Source: Citrobacter sp. MGH106 (GTDB lineage Bacteria > Pseudomonadota > Gammaproteobacteria > Enterobacterales > Enterobacteriaceae). From it: a stretch of DNA of 64,000 bases. Below the pieces are notes generated by a model. That model worked only from the letters and a program-made list of their open reading frames with translations. It was not told the origin of the DNA and searched no databases. Location of the stretch: NCBI RefSeq assembly GCF_001037495.1, contig NZ_KQ089822.1, forward strand, positions 1,550,001-1,614,000, given 5' to 3'. Position 1 is the first letter of the stretch, and every line of letters starts with the position of its first letter. Made by a program: the position numbers and the translations under genes. Shown piece by piece: positions 16,627 through 23,875 of this stretch.

Positions 16627-17001
16627 CTAAACGTAGACATCAATATTTTTAGTATTATTCCCTGCAACGTTCGAACCTGATTTGTCACTTACCGTAGGTA
16701 ATGCTCCCGATACCATTTGGTTTTTTTCTGCTTCTTGTTTTTGTAATTGAGCAATTTTTGCGTATATAGACTCGATTTGCCTTTGAATCATTTCCATCTG
16801 CTGTTTAAGCAGTTTTGCCTCATCTTCGGAAGTTACTTCATTTATTTTTGAACCCATGGCGCTGAGCTCTTTTGTCAACTCACCAATTTGTTTTTTCAGG
16901 TTTTGAATTTGTTGTGAAACAGAGTTGCCAGTACTTGAAGGTGCTTGTTTTACTGTGCTTTGCAGTATGTCCTGACTCAAAGTGCTAACTGTCATACTCA
17001 T
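16627..17001 (-). CDS. FlxA-like coiled-coil protein
   Basis: A 124-aa protein from ATG 17001 with GGAGGA upstream. The centre is a long coiled coil (QQIQNLKKQIGELTKEL... KQQMEMIQRQIESIYAKIAQL) and the end (KNIDVYV) matches the NIYV end of E. coli FlxA from the Qin prophage. FlxA is a flagellum-associated gene of unknown function, transcribed by sigma-28. A near-consensus sigma-28 promoter is visible upstream here too. The gene runs against the phage late genes, as cargo usually does. Confidence 0.83.
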   Translation of the reverse strand: MSMTVSTLSQDILQSTVKQAPSSTGNSVSQQIQNLKKQIGELTKELSAMGSKINEVTSEDEAKLLKQQMEMIQRQIESIYAKIAQLQKQEAEKNQMVSGALPTVSDKSGSNVAGNNTKNIDVYV

Positions 17002-17033
17002 GGTGGTTCCTCCGGGCTTACATTTATTACCCA

Positions 17034-17060
17034 TTATCGTCATCTTTCGAAATTACTTTA
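17034..17060 (-). promoter_or_regulatory. Sigma-28 (FliA) promoter for the flxA-like gene
   Basis: On the minus strand, TAAAGTAA (17060-17053), an 11-bp spacer, then GACGATAA (17041-17034). The consensus is TAAAGTTT-N11-GCCGATAA, so six of eight and seven of eight positions match with the exact spacing. It lies about 35 bp before the start codon. It implies expression together with flagellin and chemotaxis genes. Confidence 0.82.
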
Positions 17061-17145
17061 TTAGCAAAGGTTAAGTTGTGGCTTCCTGCACCACAGCATT
17101 ATTTGTACCACTCTAAACTATCTGCTGAGTATCGCGGAGGAGCTT

Positions 17146-17334
17146 ATGAAAGAAGGTTACTACTGGATTCAGCATGTCGGTGTTGTACAGGTGGCGTACT
17201 ACACGAATGACACTGTTGATGATCTGGAAACGGGTAAAACAATCACAGGTGTCTGGCATCTGACCAGAGGCGATGACATTTGTCATAACGGTGAAGCAGA
17301 GGTGTTTGAAGGTCCTCTTACTCCACCTATATAA
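17146..17334 (+). CDS. Small conserved prophage protein (intact copy of a repeat)
   Basis: A 62-aa protein with GGAGGAG before ATG 17146. It is rich in strands and aromatic residues (GYYWIQHVGVVQVAYYTND... TGVWHLTRGDDICHNGE). I recognise the type from lambdoid late regions but know no function. A decayed second copy, missing its middle, lies at 18346-18412, with the same downstream sequence. Confidence 0.65.
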   Translation: MKEGYYWIQHVGVVQVAYYTNDTVDDLETGKTITGVWHLTRGDDICHNGEAEVFEGPLTPPI

Positions 17335-17447
17335 ACAACCGCACTTACTTCGAGGCAGCCGCATGGTGGCCTTTTCCATTTCGGGCTCACGGGTATCACT
17401 CTCTACGTGCTTTGTTGATAAATCAAGCCCGTGAAGTCTGATCCTTT
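17164..17447 (+). repeat. Repeat copy A (left flank of the uspF insert)
   Basis: From GGATTCAGCATGT to the CCCGTGAAGTCTGATCC end this stretch is repeated at 18346-18526. The best-kept part is the ~115 bp after the small gene, including CTACGTGCTTTGTTGA and GAGGCNGCCGCATGG blocks, at roughly 85% identity by eye. Copy A holds the intact gene. Confidence 0.8.
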
Positions 17448-17536
17448 TAGAATAATAGTGCTGTTTGATTGCAGGTTTTTCTTATTGGTTCTAAAGTTAT
17501 AGAGCATCTAGTAAAAGCTCTCGTTTTGACGTAATT

Positions 17537-17709
17537 GTGATGAATCCCCCTAAGCGGAGGGGTGAAACTGACAGTAAACAAAGTCATGGAATGACATGCT
17601 TAGTGCACACGGGTCATGGTTTGTCAGCCAAAGGTCCACCGGGAGGCACCCGGCATCACGTTAATCAAAATACTTCTTTTCAGGCCCACTCCATGGAATG
17701 GGCCTTTTT
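17537..17709 (+). ncRNA. Candidate structured RNA of the late-promoter region
   Basis: No frame is convincing, but three hairpins follow one another: CCCCCTAAGCGGAGGGG, a long CTGACA...TGTCAG arm enclosing CATGGAATGACATG, and CCGGGAGGCACCCGG. They end in a strong terminator (17683-17709, GGCCCA/TGGGCC then TTTTT). The opening GTGATGAATCCCCC and the ACCGGGAGGCACCCGGCA block recur in late regions of lambdoid prophages, where Salmonella encodes IsrK-like RNAs. Whether this is an IsrK relative cannot be settled by eye. Confidence 0.5.
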
Positions 17710-17773
17710 CTTGCATTTTGATAGTGTAATTCTAGCTAACGGAATGTCATCTAAGCGCGTGGCGATTCATTTC

Positions 17774-18208
17774 TTATCGAACTACAAGTACAGGGCAACC
17801 AGCGTGTCGGACAACGGCGGCTGCATTCGATCCTAAGAGGTAGGTTGAAATGTCTGGACGATGTGAGGCAATAATGATTAAGTCAGCATCGATTGATTTA
17901 GCGAGATTAAGTATTTGATCCTTTGGTGACCCAGCGGCTGCATGTGTTTGGGTTTTTCCCGCAGGGATTTTGAATTGCTTCACGATTTCATCCAGTTTCA
18001 ATAATGCAGCGTGCTGAATGTCTTTTAATTTTGGCATTTCTGCTGAATATGCCAGACCTAAAGATGAGTAATAAGGCAATGTGGGAACTACTGTTAGAAA
18101 ATGTACTTTAGCAGTATTTAATACAGAATGAGCCTGAACATAGGGGATAACTTGCCGTGTTAAGTCAGTCTCAGAAACATCAATTGGTACTAAAATAGAG
18201 TTGTACAT
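17774..18208 (-). CDS. UspF-like universal stress protein
   Basis: A 144-aa protein from ATG 18208 (AGGA eight bases upstream), the same length as E. coli UspF and very similar throughout: [31 protein letters not shown] and the ATP-binding end [11 protein letters not shown]... ASHRP...[21 protein letters not shown]. UspF/UspG-type proteins bind nucleotide and affect adhesion, motility and stress survival. It runs against the phage genes, between two copies of a repeat, which points to later insertion as cargo. A second ATG at 18217 is possible. Confidence 0.9.
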   Translation of the reverse strand: MYNSILVPIDVSETDLTRQVIPYVQAHSVLNTAKVHFLTVVPTLPYYSSLGLAYSAEMPKLKDIQHAALLKLDEIVKQFKIPAGKTQTHAAAGSPKDQILNLAKSIDADLIIIASHRPDISTYLLGSNAAAVVRHAGCPVLVVR

Positions 18209-18345
18209 TTTAGCCATCCTGTTTGTTTTTTGTTCGGCAGGAAGTTTAGTATCTGGGACAAAAAAAAATGTGTCTTGGCTGGCAAAACTTACGAATTGGT
18301 ACCTTCATACTATTTGCGCTTTCAATCTAATGATTCTGGGGGGCA

Positions 18346-18526
18346 GGATTCATTATGTAGGTATTGTTCAAGTATCAGAGTTGCTTAAGACTCCACTTAC
18401 TCCATCAATGTAACAACCGTATTCATTTCGAGGCTGCCGCATGGCGGCCTTTTTCATATCAGGCTCACGGGAATCATCCGCTACGTGCTTTGTTGACAAA
18501 TCCAGCCCGTGAAGCCTGAACCTATT
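18346..18526 (+). repeat. Repeat copy B (right flank of the uspF insert) with a decayed gene copy
   Basis: Matches 17164-17447, but about 100 bp of the small gene is gone: the remains read HYVGIVQV then TPLTPSM. The 115 bp after it, up to the holin gene, is well conserved between copies. The arrangement suggests a duplication, or recombination between related phages, that brought in the stretch holding the candidate RNA and the UspF-like gene. Confidence 0.75.
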
Positions 18527-18571
18527 TCCCTTCATTCCTGAGAGGACTCACAGCAATTAAGAGGGGGCTAA

Positions 18572-18958
18572 ATGTCCGATCCGATTTCCGGTACTGGGCT
18601 GGCTGGTGGTGTCCTGACGGGGGCCAGCGTCTATGGATTTCTTTCCGGAACCGATTACGGCGTGGTATTTGGCGCATTTGCCGGGGCTGTATTTTATATA
18701 GCAACGGCTGCGGACCTTAGCGCAGCACGTCGGCTGGCGTATTTTGTCGTGTCCTACATTGCCGGGATCATCTGCTCAGGGCTGGTTGGTTCAAAGCTGG
18801 CTGACTGGACTGGTTACAGTGATAAGCCTCTGGACGCTATCGGAGCCGTAATCGTTTCTGCTTTAGCTGTCAAAATCCTGACGTTTCTGAATAACCAGGA
18901 TGTCGACTCGCTGGTGGCGCTGATAACGCGCCGGGGAGGTTCAGGTGGTACTAAATGA
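18572..18958 (+). CDS. Putative holin
   Basis: A 128-aa, Gly/Ala-rich membrane protein with about three to four hydrophobic segments (GGVLTGASVYGFLSG, VVFGAFAGAVFYIATA, LAYFVVSYIAGIICSGLVG, AIGAVIVSALAVKIL). A polar C-terminus ends GGSGGTK. It is the first lysis gene, with AGAGGGGG before ATG 18572. It would form membrane lesions that time lysis. The next gene overlaps its end. Confidence 0.8.
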   Translation: MSDPISGTGLAGGVLTGASVYGFLSGTDYGVVFGAFAGAVFYIATAADLSAARRLAYFVVSYIAGIICSGLVGSKLADWTGYSDKPLDAIGAVIVSALAVKILTFLNNQDVDSLVALITRRGGSGGTK

Positions 18959-19226
18959 CCCGTCAGCAACTGTTAACGCGCTGCTCTGCGCAGGGGTGGT
19001 AATAACCCTGATGTTCTACCGCCGGGGTGATTCCCGGCATCGTCCGTGGGTATCGCGTCTGGCATGGTTGATCACTGTGACTTACAGTGCAGTGCCACTG
19101 GCCTATCTGTGCGGCATTTACCCTCATTCTTCATGGGCCACGATTGGGGCCAACATCATTTTCCTGTCCGTGCTGGTGGCCGTCAGAGGCAACGTTGCAC
19201 GTCTGGTTGATCATCTGAGGCACTAA
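18945..19226 (+). CDS. Second holin-like membrane protein
   Basis: A 93-aa protein with three hydrophobic segments (NALLCAGVVITLMFY, WLITVTYSAVPLAYLCGI, ATIGANIIFLSVLVAV) and a basic C-terminus (RLVDHLRH). It belongs to the class of small three-segment phage holins or antiholins. GTG 18945, after GGGGAGG, is the start: the ATG at 18955 is in another frame and soon stops. It overlaps the holin by 14 bp, and its TAA overlaps the endolysin ATG. Confidence 0.78.
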   Translation: MVLNDPSATVNALLCAGVVITLMFYRRGDSRHRPWVSRLAWLITVTYSAVPLAYLCGIYPHSSWATIGANIIFLSVLVAVRGNVARLVDHLRH

Positions 19227-19855
19227 TGAATCAACAACAATTTCAGCAGGCGGCTGGTATAAGCGCCGGATTAGCTGCGCGCTGGTTTCCGCACATTGAT
19301 GCAGCAATGAAGGAGTTTGGCATCACTGCGCCGCTCGATCATGCGATGTTCATCGCGCAGATGGGGCATGAGTCCGGCGGGTATGAAAAGCTGGTGGAAA
19401 GCCTGAACTACGCAGCCGATCGTCTTGTTCCCGTATTCGGCAAGCACCGTATCACGGCACAGCAGGCTGCCGCGCTCGGCAGAACGGCAACGCAATCGGC
19501 AAATCAGAAAGCGATTGCTAACCTGGTTTATGGCGGCGAGTGGGGCAAAAAGAACCTGGGCAACCAGGTTGCCGGTGACGGGTGGAAATATCGCGGGCGC
19601 GGGCTGAAGCAAATCACAGGGTTAAGCAACTATCGCAAATGCGGTCTGGCGCTAAAACTTGATCTGGTTACGCAGCCGGAATTGCTGGAACAGGACGAAA
19701 ATGCAGCGCGTTCCGCAGCGTGGTTCTTTGCCACCAGCGGATGCCTTGTGTATTCCGGCGATGTGGAACGTATCACGATCATCATCAACGGCGGTAAAAA
19801 CGGTCTTGATGACCGCCGTCGTCGGTTCAATCTGGAAAAAGCCGTGCTGGTGTGA
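19226..19855 (+). CDS. GH19-family endolysin
   Basis: A 209-aa peptidoglycan-degrading enzyme of the chitinase-like glycoside hydrolase 19 family. The catalytic Glu lies in FIAQMGHESGGYEKL (near residue 50) and the family box WKYRGRGLKQITG is at ~115-127. There is no signal peptide, so release depends on the holins. TAATG coupling with the upstream gene places it in the lysis cassette. Confidence 0.9.
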   Translation: MNQQQFQQAAGISAGLAARWFPHIDAAMKEFGITAPLDHAMFIAQMGHESGGYEKLVESLNYAADRLVPVFGKHRITAQQAAALGRTATQSANQKAIANLVYGGEWGKKNLGNQVAGDGWKYRGRGLKQITGLSNYRKCGLALKLDLVTQPELLEQDENAARSAAWFFATSGCLVYSGDVERITIIINGGKNGLDDRRRRFNLEKAVLV

Positions 19856-19862
19856 GGCTGCT

Positions 19863-20138
19863 ATGGGAATTGAAATGATTATCGGGCTGGCCGCAGCGGT
19901 GATTGCCGTTATCGCTGGTGCTTTTGGTTTCGGCCATGCGCGCGGCACCAGTAAAGCGGAAGCCAAAGCAGACAAGCAGCGCACCGAAGAGAACGCAGCG
20001 GCGACCGTTGCGGTGGCAGAACGTAAAGCTGAAGTCACTAAAGAGGCCAGTAATGCCCAGCAGACTGTTAATCACATGCCTGATGACGACGTTGATCGTG
20101 AGCTGCGCGAACAATTCTCCCGCCCCGGTGGTGGTTGA
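19863..20138 (+). CDS. Rz-like inner-membrane spanin
   Basis: A 91-aa i-spanin. It has an N-terminal membrane anchor (MIIGLAAAVIAVIAGAFGFG) and then a charged, Ala-rich periplasmic coiled coil (SKAEAKADKQRTEENAAATVA). With the outer-membrane lipoprotein encoded inside its frame it would fuse the two membranes at the last step of lysis. GAGG precedes ATG 19863. Confidence 0.85.
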   Translation: MGIEMIIGLAAAVIAVIAGAFGFGHARGTSKAEAKADKQRTEENAAATVAVAERKAEVTKEASNAQQTVNHMPDDDVDRELREQFSRPGGG

Positions 20139-20292
20139 TACTGCGTGCAGTTGGGTGCGCATCATCTACCTGACTGACCACGATATCGATGTGCTGGATA
20201 AGCAGACGAAGCGCGACATCCTGGCGCATAACAAATCAGTGCAGGTTAACTGCAAGAAGGAGTCTGCCCGTGAACGCAGAGAACCTAAGTGA
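20053..20292 (+). CDS. Rz1-like outer-membrane spanin lipoprotein
   Basis: A 79-aa lipoprotein starting inside the Rz gene in the +1 frame and running past its end. The signal peptide MPSRLLITCLMTTLIVSC has lipobox IVSC with the lipidated Cys at residue 18. A Pro/Val segment (NNSPAPVVVDTAC) and a short soluble part follow. The nested layout is diagnostic of Rz/Rz1. Confidence 0.85.
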   Translation: MPSRLLITCLMTTLIVSCANNSPAPVVVDTACSWVRIIYLTDHDIDVLDKQTKRDILAHNKSVQVNCKKESARERREPK

Positions 20293-20500
20293 AGCGTATT
20301 ACATCAATAACGAGATAAAAGAACTACAGCGGCTGAAAGGTATACTGGAAAGTGGTGCCGGGCTTGGTGTGACAATCCAGTCCGCCTATCAAGATAATGC
20401 CTTTCTTGAGGCTATACGCCCACATGCAGTGGCCGAACTTGACCGCCGTATTGAGGGAAAGAAAGCCGTGTTGGTTAATTTGGGTATCTCCTTCTCCTGA
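20270..20500 (+). CDS. Small helical protein after the spanins
   Basis: A 76-aa protein from GTG 20270 with AAGGAG upstream, overlapping Rz1 by 23 bp. It is mostly helical and charged (NNEIKELQRLKGILESG... AVAELDRRIEGKKAVL), has no membrane segment and no motif I know. It is probably co-expressed with lysis genes. A perfect 13-bp inverted repeat follows the stop. Confidence 0.6.
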   Translation: MNAENLSEAYYINNEIKELQRLKGILESGAGLGVTIQSAYQDNAFLEAIRPHAVAELDRRIEGKKAVLVNLGISFS

Positions 20501-20531
20501 TGTCACAGGCATTTAGTGAATGCCTGTGACA
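20501..20531. terminator. Perfect 13-bp stem-loop after the lysis cassette
   Basis: TGTCACAGGCATT, a five-base loop TAGTG, then AATGCCTGTGACA. The arms are exact complements. There is no T-run, so it is more likely an mRNA-stabilising or processing hairpin than a simple terminator. Confidence 0.6.
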
Positions 20532-20623
20532 AAGCTAAATGGCATCAAGCATGCGATGATGATTGGTTAATAATTGAGCTATGCATGGTATAATAAACCC
20601 CATTCATTGAAAGGTTAACCACC

Positions 20624-20788
20624 ATGTCATTTTTCGATTATGCAATGCAGCGTGTTGGGCTTGCAGCCAATATGACTGTCATGTGCCCGATATGCGGACA
20701 TAAATCCATACACTCGACCACGAAAGTACGCCAGCAACAGGCGTTACTTTGCCCTAAATGTAAATCGCTGTTTGTCATTCACAGGTAG
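20624..20788 (+). CDS. Small zinc-ribbon protein
   Basis: A 54-aa protein with two CxxC knuckles, CPICGHKSIH and CPKCKSLF, forming a zinc ribbon, and a conserved-looking VRQQQALL between them. An extended -10 sequence (TGGTATAAT at 20587-20595) upstream gives it its own promoter, and a terminator follows, so it is a monocistronic unit between lysis and packaging genes. It resembles YnfU-type small proteins of E. coli prophages. Function unknown; RNA or DNA binding is possible. Confidence 0.7.
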   Translation: MSFFDYAMQRVGLAANMTVMCPICGHKSIHSTTKVRQQQALLCPKCKSLFVIHR

Positions 20789-20811
20789 TGGGTCGCGATA
20801 CAAATAACCCT

Positions 20812-20838
20812 AGGCCTCGCAATAGCGGGGCTTTTTTA
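20812..20838 (+). terminator. Terminator after the zinc-ribbon gene
   Basis: GCCTCGC, loop AATA, GCGGGGC, then TTTTTT (one G-T pair in the stem). It closes the small zinc-ribbon transcription unit. Confidence 0.75.
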
Positions 20839-20896
20839 TGCACTCAAATGACAATATTTCTCATTTTCAAAAGGTACTCCTGGCGATTCTGAACAC

Positions 20897-20925
20897 CGAG
20901 GGGGCGAGGACACGCGGAAAACGGC
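20897..20925 (+). other. Candidate cos region before terminase
   Basis: The sequence CGAGGGGGCGAGGACACGCGG followed by AAAACGG lies ~105 bp before the small terminase gene. This is where lambda-type phages carry cos, and it is similar in layout to the lambda cosN core (a G-rich arm, then CGCGG and a run). The terminase genes are lambda-type, so a cos site should be near here. The exact nick positions cannot be read from one prophage sequence. Confidence 0.35.
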
Positions 20926-21030
20926 TAGTTTTTTGCATTTTATGGGTTTCATCATCATCCATTTAACCTCTTGATATTTCAGTCCTGATAATTTTCAGGA
21001 TGTCGAAATGCCTATTTTTTGTTCACCATC

Positions 21031-21534
21031 ATGGATAACGAACTGAAAAATTTCCGGCTGAACATCAATCAGCTGGCAGCCATCACCGATCTGCACCGCC
21101 AGACGGTCGCGAGCAAGCTCGCAAATGTTCAGCCGGCACCAGGCAGCAATCCGAAACTCAAGCTTTATGCCGTCACCGATATTCTTCGGGAACTGCTGAC
21201 GCGCTCCACAGCACCGGACCTGGTGGACGTTGACAAAATGCTTCCACCTGATCGTAAAGCGTGGTTTCAGTCTGAGCGAGAACGGCTCAAGTTTCAGCAG
21301 GAAACAGGTGAGCTTATCCCTGCATCAGAAGCGACCAGAGAGTTTTCCTCCATGGCAAAAGCAATGGTTCAGGTGCTGGAGACGTTACCCGACATTCTTG
21401 AACGAGATTGCGCAATGACGCCCTCTGCGGTTGTCAGGGTGCAGCAGGTTATTGACGATCTGCGCGATCAGATAGCCCTCAAAGTTGAGCAGGCCGACTC
21501 ACCGGAACAGGAGGATACGCCAGAAGAGGAGTAA
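21031..21534 (+). CDS. Terminase small subunit (Nu1-like, DUF1441)
   Basis: A 167-aa protein from ATG 21031 (the frame opens at 21019). An N-terminal winged HTH (NINQLAAITDLHRQTVASKLANV) would bind the packaging site. The middle is a helical coiled region (PPDRKAWFQSERERLKFQQETG) and the acidic C-terminus (SPEQEDTPEEE) would dock on the large subunit. It is 3 bp upstream of the large-subunit gene. Confidence 0.85.
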   Translation: MDNELKNFRLNINQLAAITDLHRQTVASKLANVQPAPGSNPKLKLYAVTDILRELLTRSTAPDLVDVDKMLPPDRKAWFQSERERLKFQQETGELIPASEATREFSSMAKAMVQVLETLPDILERDCAMTPSAVVRVQQVIDDLRDQIALKVEQADSPEQEDTPEEE

Positions 21535-21537
21535 GTC

Positions 21538-23655
21538 ATGCGACAGGCCACGGCAGCGGAAGTCAGGCGTAACGCTTCCGCCATTCTCAAAGCCCCGCGC
21601 CGTATGCCTGTGGCTGAGGCGGTTCAAAAATTTATGCGCGTACCCATGGGGGCCGGTAACTCTGTACCGTGGGACCCTGCCGTCGCCCCTTATGTGATTG
21701 AGCCGATGAACTGCCTCGCGATGCGTGAATACGATGCGGTGGTGTTTGTTGGTCCAGCCCGAACAGGGAAAACCATCGGTCTGGTCGATGGCTGGGTTGT
21801 GTACAACATCGTCTGCGACCCGTCCGATATGCTGGTCGTACAGATGACGGAAGAGAAAGCGCGTGAACACTCCAAAAAACGTCTTGCCAGAACATTTCGT
21901 GTCAGCCCGGAAGTGGCAAAGCGGCTGAGCCCGTTACGCAACGACAACAACGTGCATGACAGGACCTTCCTTGCCGGGAACTATCTGAAGATTGGCTGGC
22001 CCTCCATCAACATCATGTCCTCGTCAGATTTTAAATGTGTGGCGCTCACGGATTATGACCGCTTCCCTGAGGACATTGACGGCGAGGGTGACGGTTTTAC
22101 TCTGGCCTCCAAACGTACCACGACGTTTATGTCCGCAGGGATGACCCTGGTGGAGTGTTCGCCGGGCCGGGACATCCGTGACAGCAAATGGCGCCGCAAG
22201 TCTCCCCATGAAGCGCCACCAACGACAGGCGCGCTTTCTTTGTACAACCGTGGCGATCGCCGTCGGTGGTACTGGCCGTGCCCGCATTGTGGTGAATATT
22301 TTCAGCCGGAAATGTCGGCCATGACCGGCTACCGCGAAGAGCCAGACCCGGTAATAGCTAGTGAGGCGGCCCATCTGCTTTGCCCGCATTGCAACGGCAT
22401 TATCACGGCAGACAAAAAACGCGAGCTGAACGGGGTGGGAGTCTGGTTGCGTGAAGGTCAGAGTATTGACCGTGACGGCAATATTTCCGGTGAGCCACGG
22501 CGATCTCGCATTGCATCTTTCTGGATGGAAGGCCCGGCAGCCGCGTACCAGACATGGGCACAGCTGGTGTACAAACTGCTGACCGCTGAGCAGGAGTATG
22601 AAGCGACCGGCAGCGAAGAAACCCTTAAGGCGGTGATCAATACCGACTGGGGGCTGCCTTACCTGCCGCGCTCTGCCAGCGAACAGCGACGCGCCGATGC
22701 GCTGATGCTTCGCGCGGAGGATTACGGTAAACGGCTGGTCCCGCCAAAAGTACGTTTCCTGCTGGCGGCTGTGGACGTCCAGGGCGGCAAAAAGCGCCGT
22801 TTCGTCGTGCAGATTATCGGTTATGGCGAAAACGGTGAACGCTGGCTGGTGGATCGCTACAACATCCGCCAGTCGTTGCGCTGCAATGAGCATGGTGAGG
22901 CGGAGCCGATCCACCCCGGCGCGTATCCGGAGGACTGGCAGCTGCTGGTCTCCGATGTGCTGGAAAAAACCTATGCGCTTCAGTCTGACCCGACGCGGCG
23001 TATGCCGGTGCTGGCCATGGCCGTCGACAGCGGCGGTGAGGAAGGCGTGACCGATAACGCCTATAAATTCTGGCGCCAGTGCCGCCGGGATGGCCTGGGT
23101 AAACGTGTTTACCTGGTCAAAGGCGACAGCACAAAGCGCCAGAAAATCATCACTAAAACCCATCCAAATAATACCGAACGCAGCGACCGTCGCGCCGATG
23201 CGCGTGGCGAAGTGCCGGTGTATCTGCTGCAGACCGACCTGCTCAAGGATCAGCTCAGCAACAATCTGGACCGTGAGACCCCCGGTGCGGGCTATATCCA
23301 TTTTCCCGACTGGCTGGGGGAATGGTTCTACGAGGAACTGACCTACGAAGAGCGCGGCGTGGACGGCAAATGGCGCAAGCCTGGCAAGGGCGCCAACGAA
23401 GCCTTTGACCTGTTCTGCTATGCCCACGCCGTTGCGGTTCTGCGCGGCTACGAAAAAATTCGTGACTGGGAAAAACCCCCTGCATGGGCTGAGCCGCAGG
23501 ATCTCAACCCAAATATTCATGAAGGGGAACGCCCCCGGGAGATAACTGTGAAAAAAACAAAACCCGTTCAGTCGCCTGTCCAGGCTGAACCTGAAAAGGG
23601 CGCCGGACTGTCCGGCAGCTGGCTGGGATCTTCCGGTAAGGGAGGCTGGCTGTGA
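21538..23655 (+). CDS. Terminase large subunit (GpA family)
   Basis: The 705-aa packaging motor and nuclease. The Walker A motif GPARTGKT is at residues 72-79, with a Walker B-like acidic segment (VALTDYDRFPED) near 175. CPHCGEYF and CPHCNG form a zinc knuckle around 255-290, as in GpA proteins. The C-terminal half has the Asp residues of the nuclease (VDVQGGKKRR and AVDSGGEEG). It would cut concatemers at cos and translocate DNA into the prohead. The downstream gene overlaps by 4 bp. Confidence 0.94.
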   Translation: MRQATAAEVRRNASAILKAPRRMPVAEAVQKFMRVPMGAGNSVPWDPAVAPYVIEPMNCLAMREYDAVVFVGPARTGKTIGLVDGWVVYNIVCDPSDMLVVQMTEEKAREHSKKRLARTFRVSPEVAKRLSPLRNDNNVHDRTFLAGNYLKIGWPSINIMSSSDFKCVALTDYDRFPEDIDGEGDGFTLASKRTTTFMSAGMTLVECSPGRDIRDSKWRRKSPHEAPPTTGALSLYNRGDRRRWYWPCPHCGEYFQPEMSAMTGYREEPDPVIASEAAHLLCPHCNGIITADKKRELNGVGVWLREGQSIDRDGNISGEPRRSRIASFWMEGPAAAYQTWAQLVYKLLTAEQEYEATGSEETLKAVINTDWGLPYLPRSASEQRRADALMLRAEDYGKRLVPPKVRFLLAAVDVQGGKKRRFVVQIIGYGENGERWLVDRYNIRQSLRCNEHGEAEPIHPGAYPEDWQLLVSDVLEKTYALQSDPTRRMPVLAMAVDSGGEEGVTDNAYKFWRQCRRDGLGKRVYLVKGDSTKRQKIITKTHPNNTERSDRRADARGEVPVYLLQTDLLKDQLSNNLDRETPGAGYIHFPDWLGEWFYEELTYEERGVDGKWRKPGKGANEAFDLFCYAHAVAVLRGYEKIRDWEKPPAWAEPQDLNPNIHEGERPREITVKKTKPVQSPVQAEPEKGAGLSGSWLGSSGKGGWL

Positions 23656-23867
23656 CGAAAGACGACATCTGGAGAACGCTGCTGATGGTGCGCCAGGCCT
23701 ACCAGGATTCGCTGGACGGCAAGAGTATCTCCTTCACCGGCGTAAATGGCCGCGCCATTACCAACCACGACCCGAAAGCGCTGCGCGACGAGCTTGAATA
23801 CTGGGAGCGTCGCTGGCGGGCGGTCAACAGCCGTGGTGGTTCGTACAAACTCGCTAACTTTCTGTAA
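23652..23867 (+). CDS. gpW-like head-tail joining protein
   Basis: A 71-aa protein from GTG 23652 (GTGA overlap with terminase). Size, position and the segment SLDGKSISFTGVNGRAITNHDPKALRDELEYWERRW match lambda gpW, which plugs the portal and prepares the head for tail attachment. GGGAGG lies upstream. Confidence 0.85.
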   Translation: MTKDDIWRTLLMVRQAYQDSLDGKSISFTGVNGRAITNHDPKALRDELEYWERRWRAVNSRGGSYKLANFL

Positions 23868-23875
23868 GGCGTTCT

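Noticed and set aside
18201..18413. 70-codon plus-strand frame ending LLKTPLTPSM
   Set aside because: Only its end is real similarity, to the decayed repeat copy of the gene at 17146-17334.
22024..23520. 498-codon open frame on the minus strand
   Set aside because: It is exactly antisense to the terminase large subunit, has no domain or ribosome site, and follows from the high-GC codon pattern of that gene.
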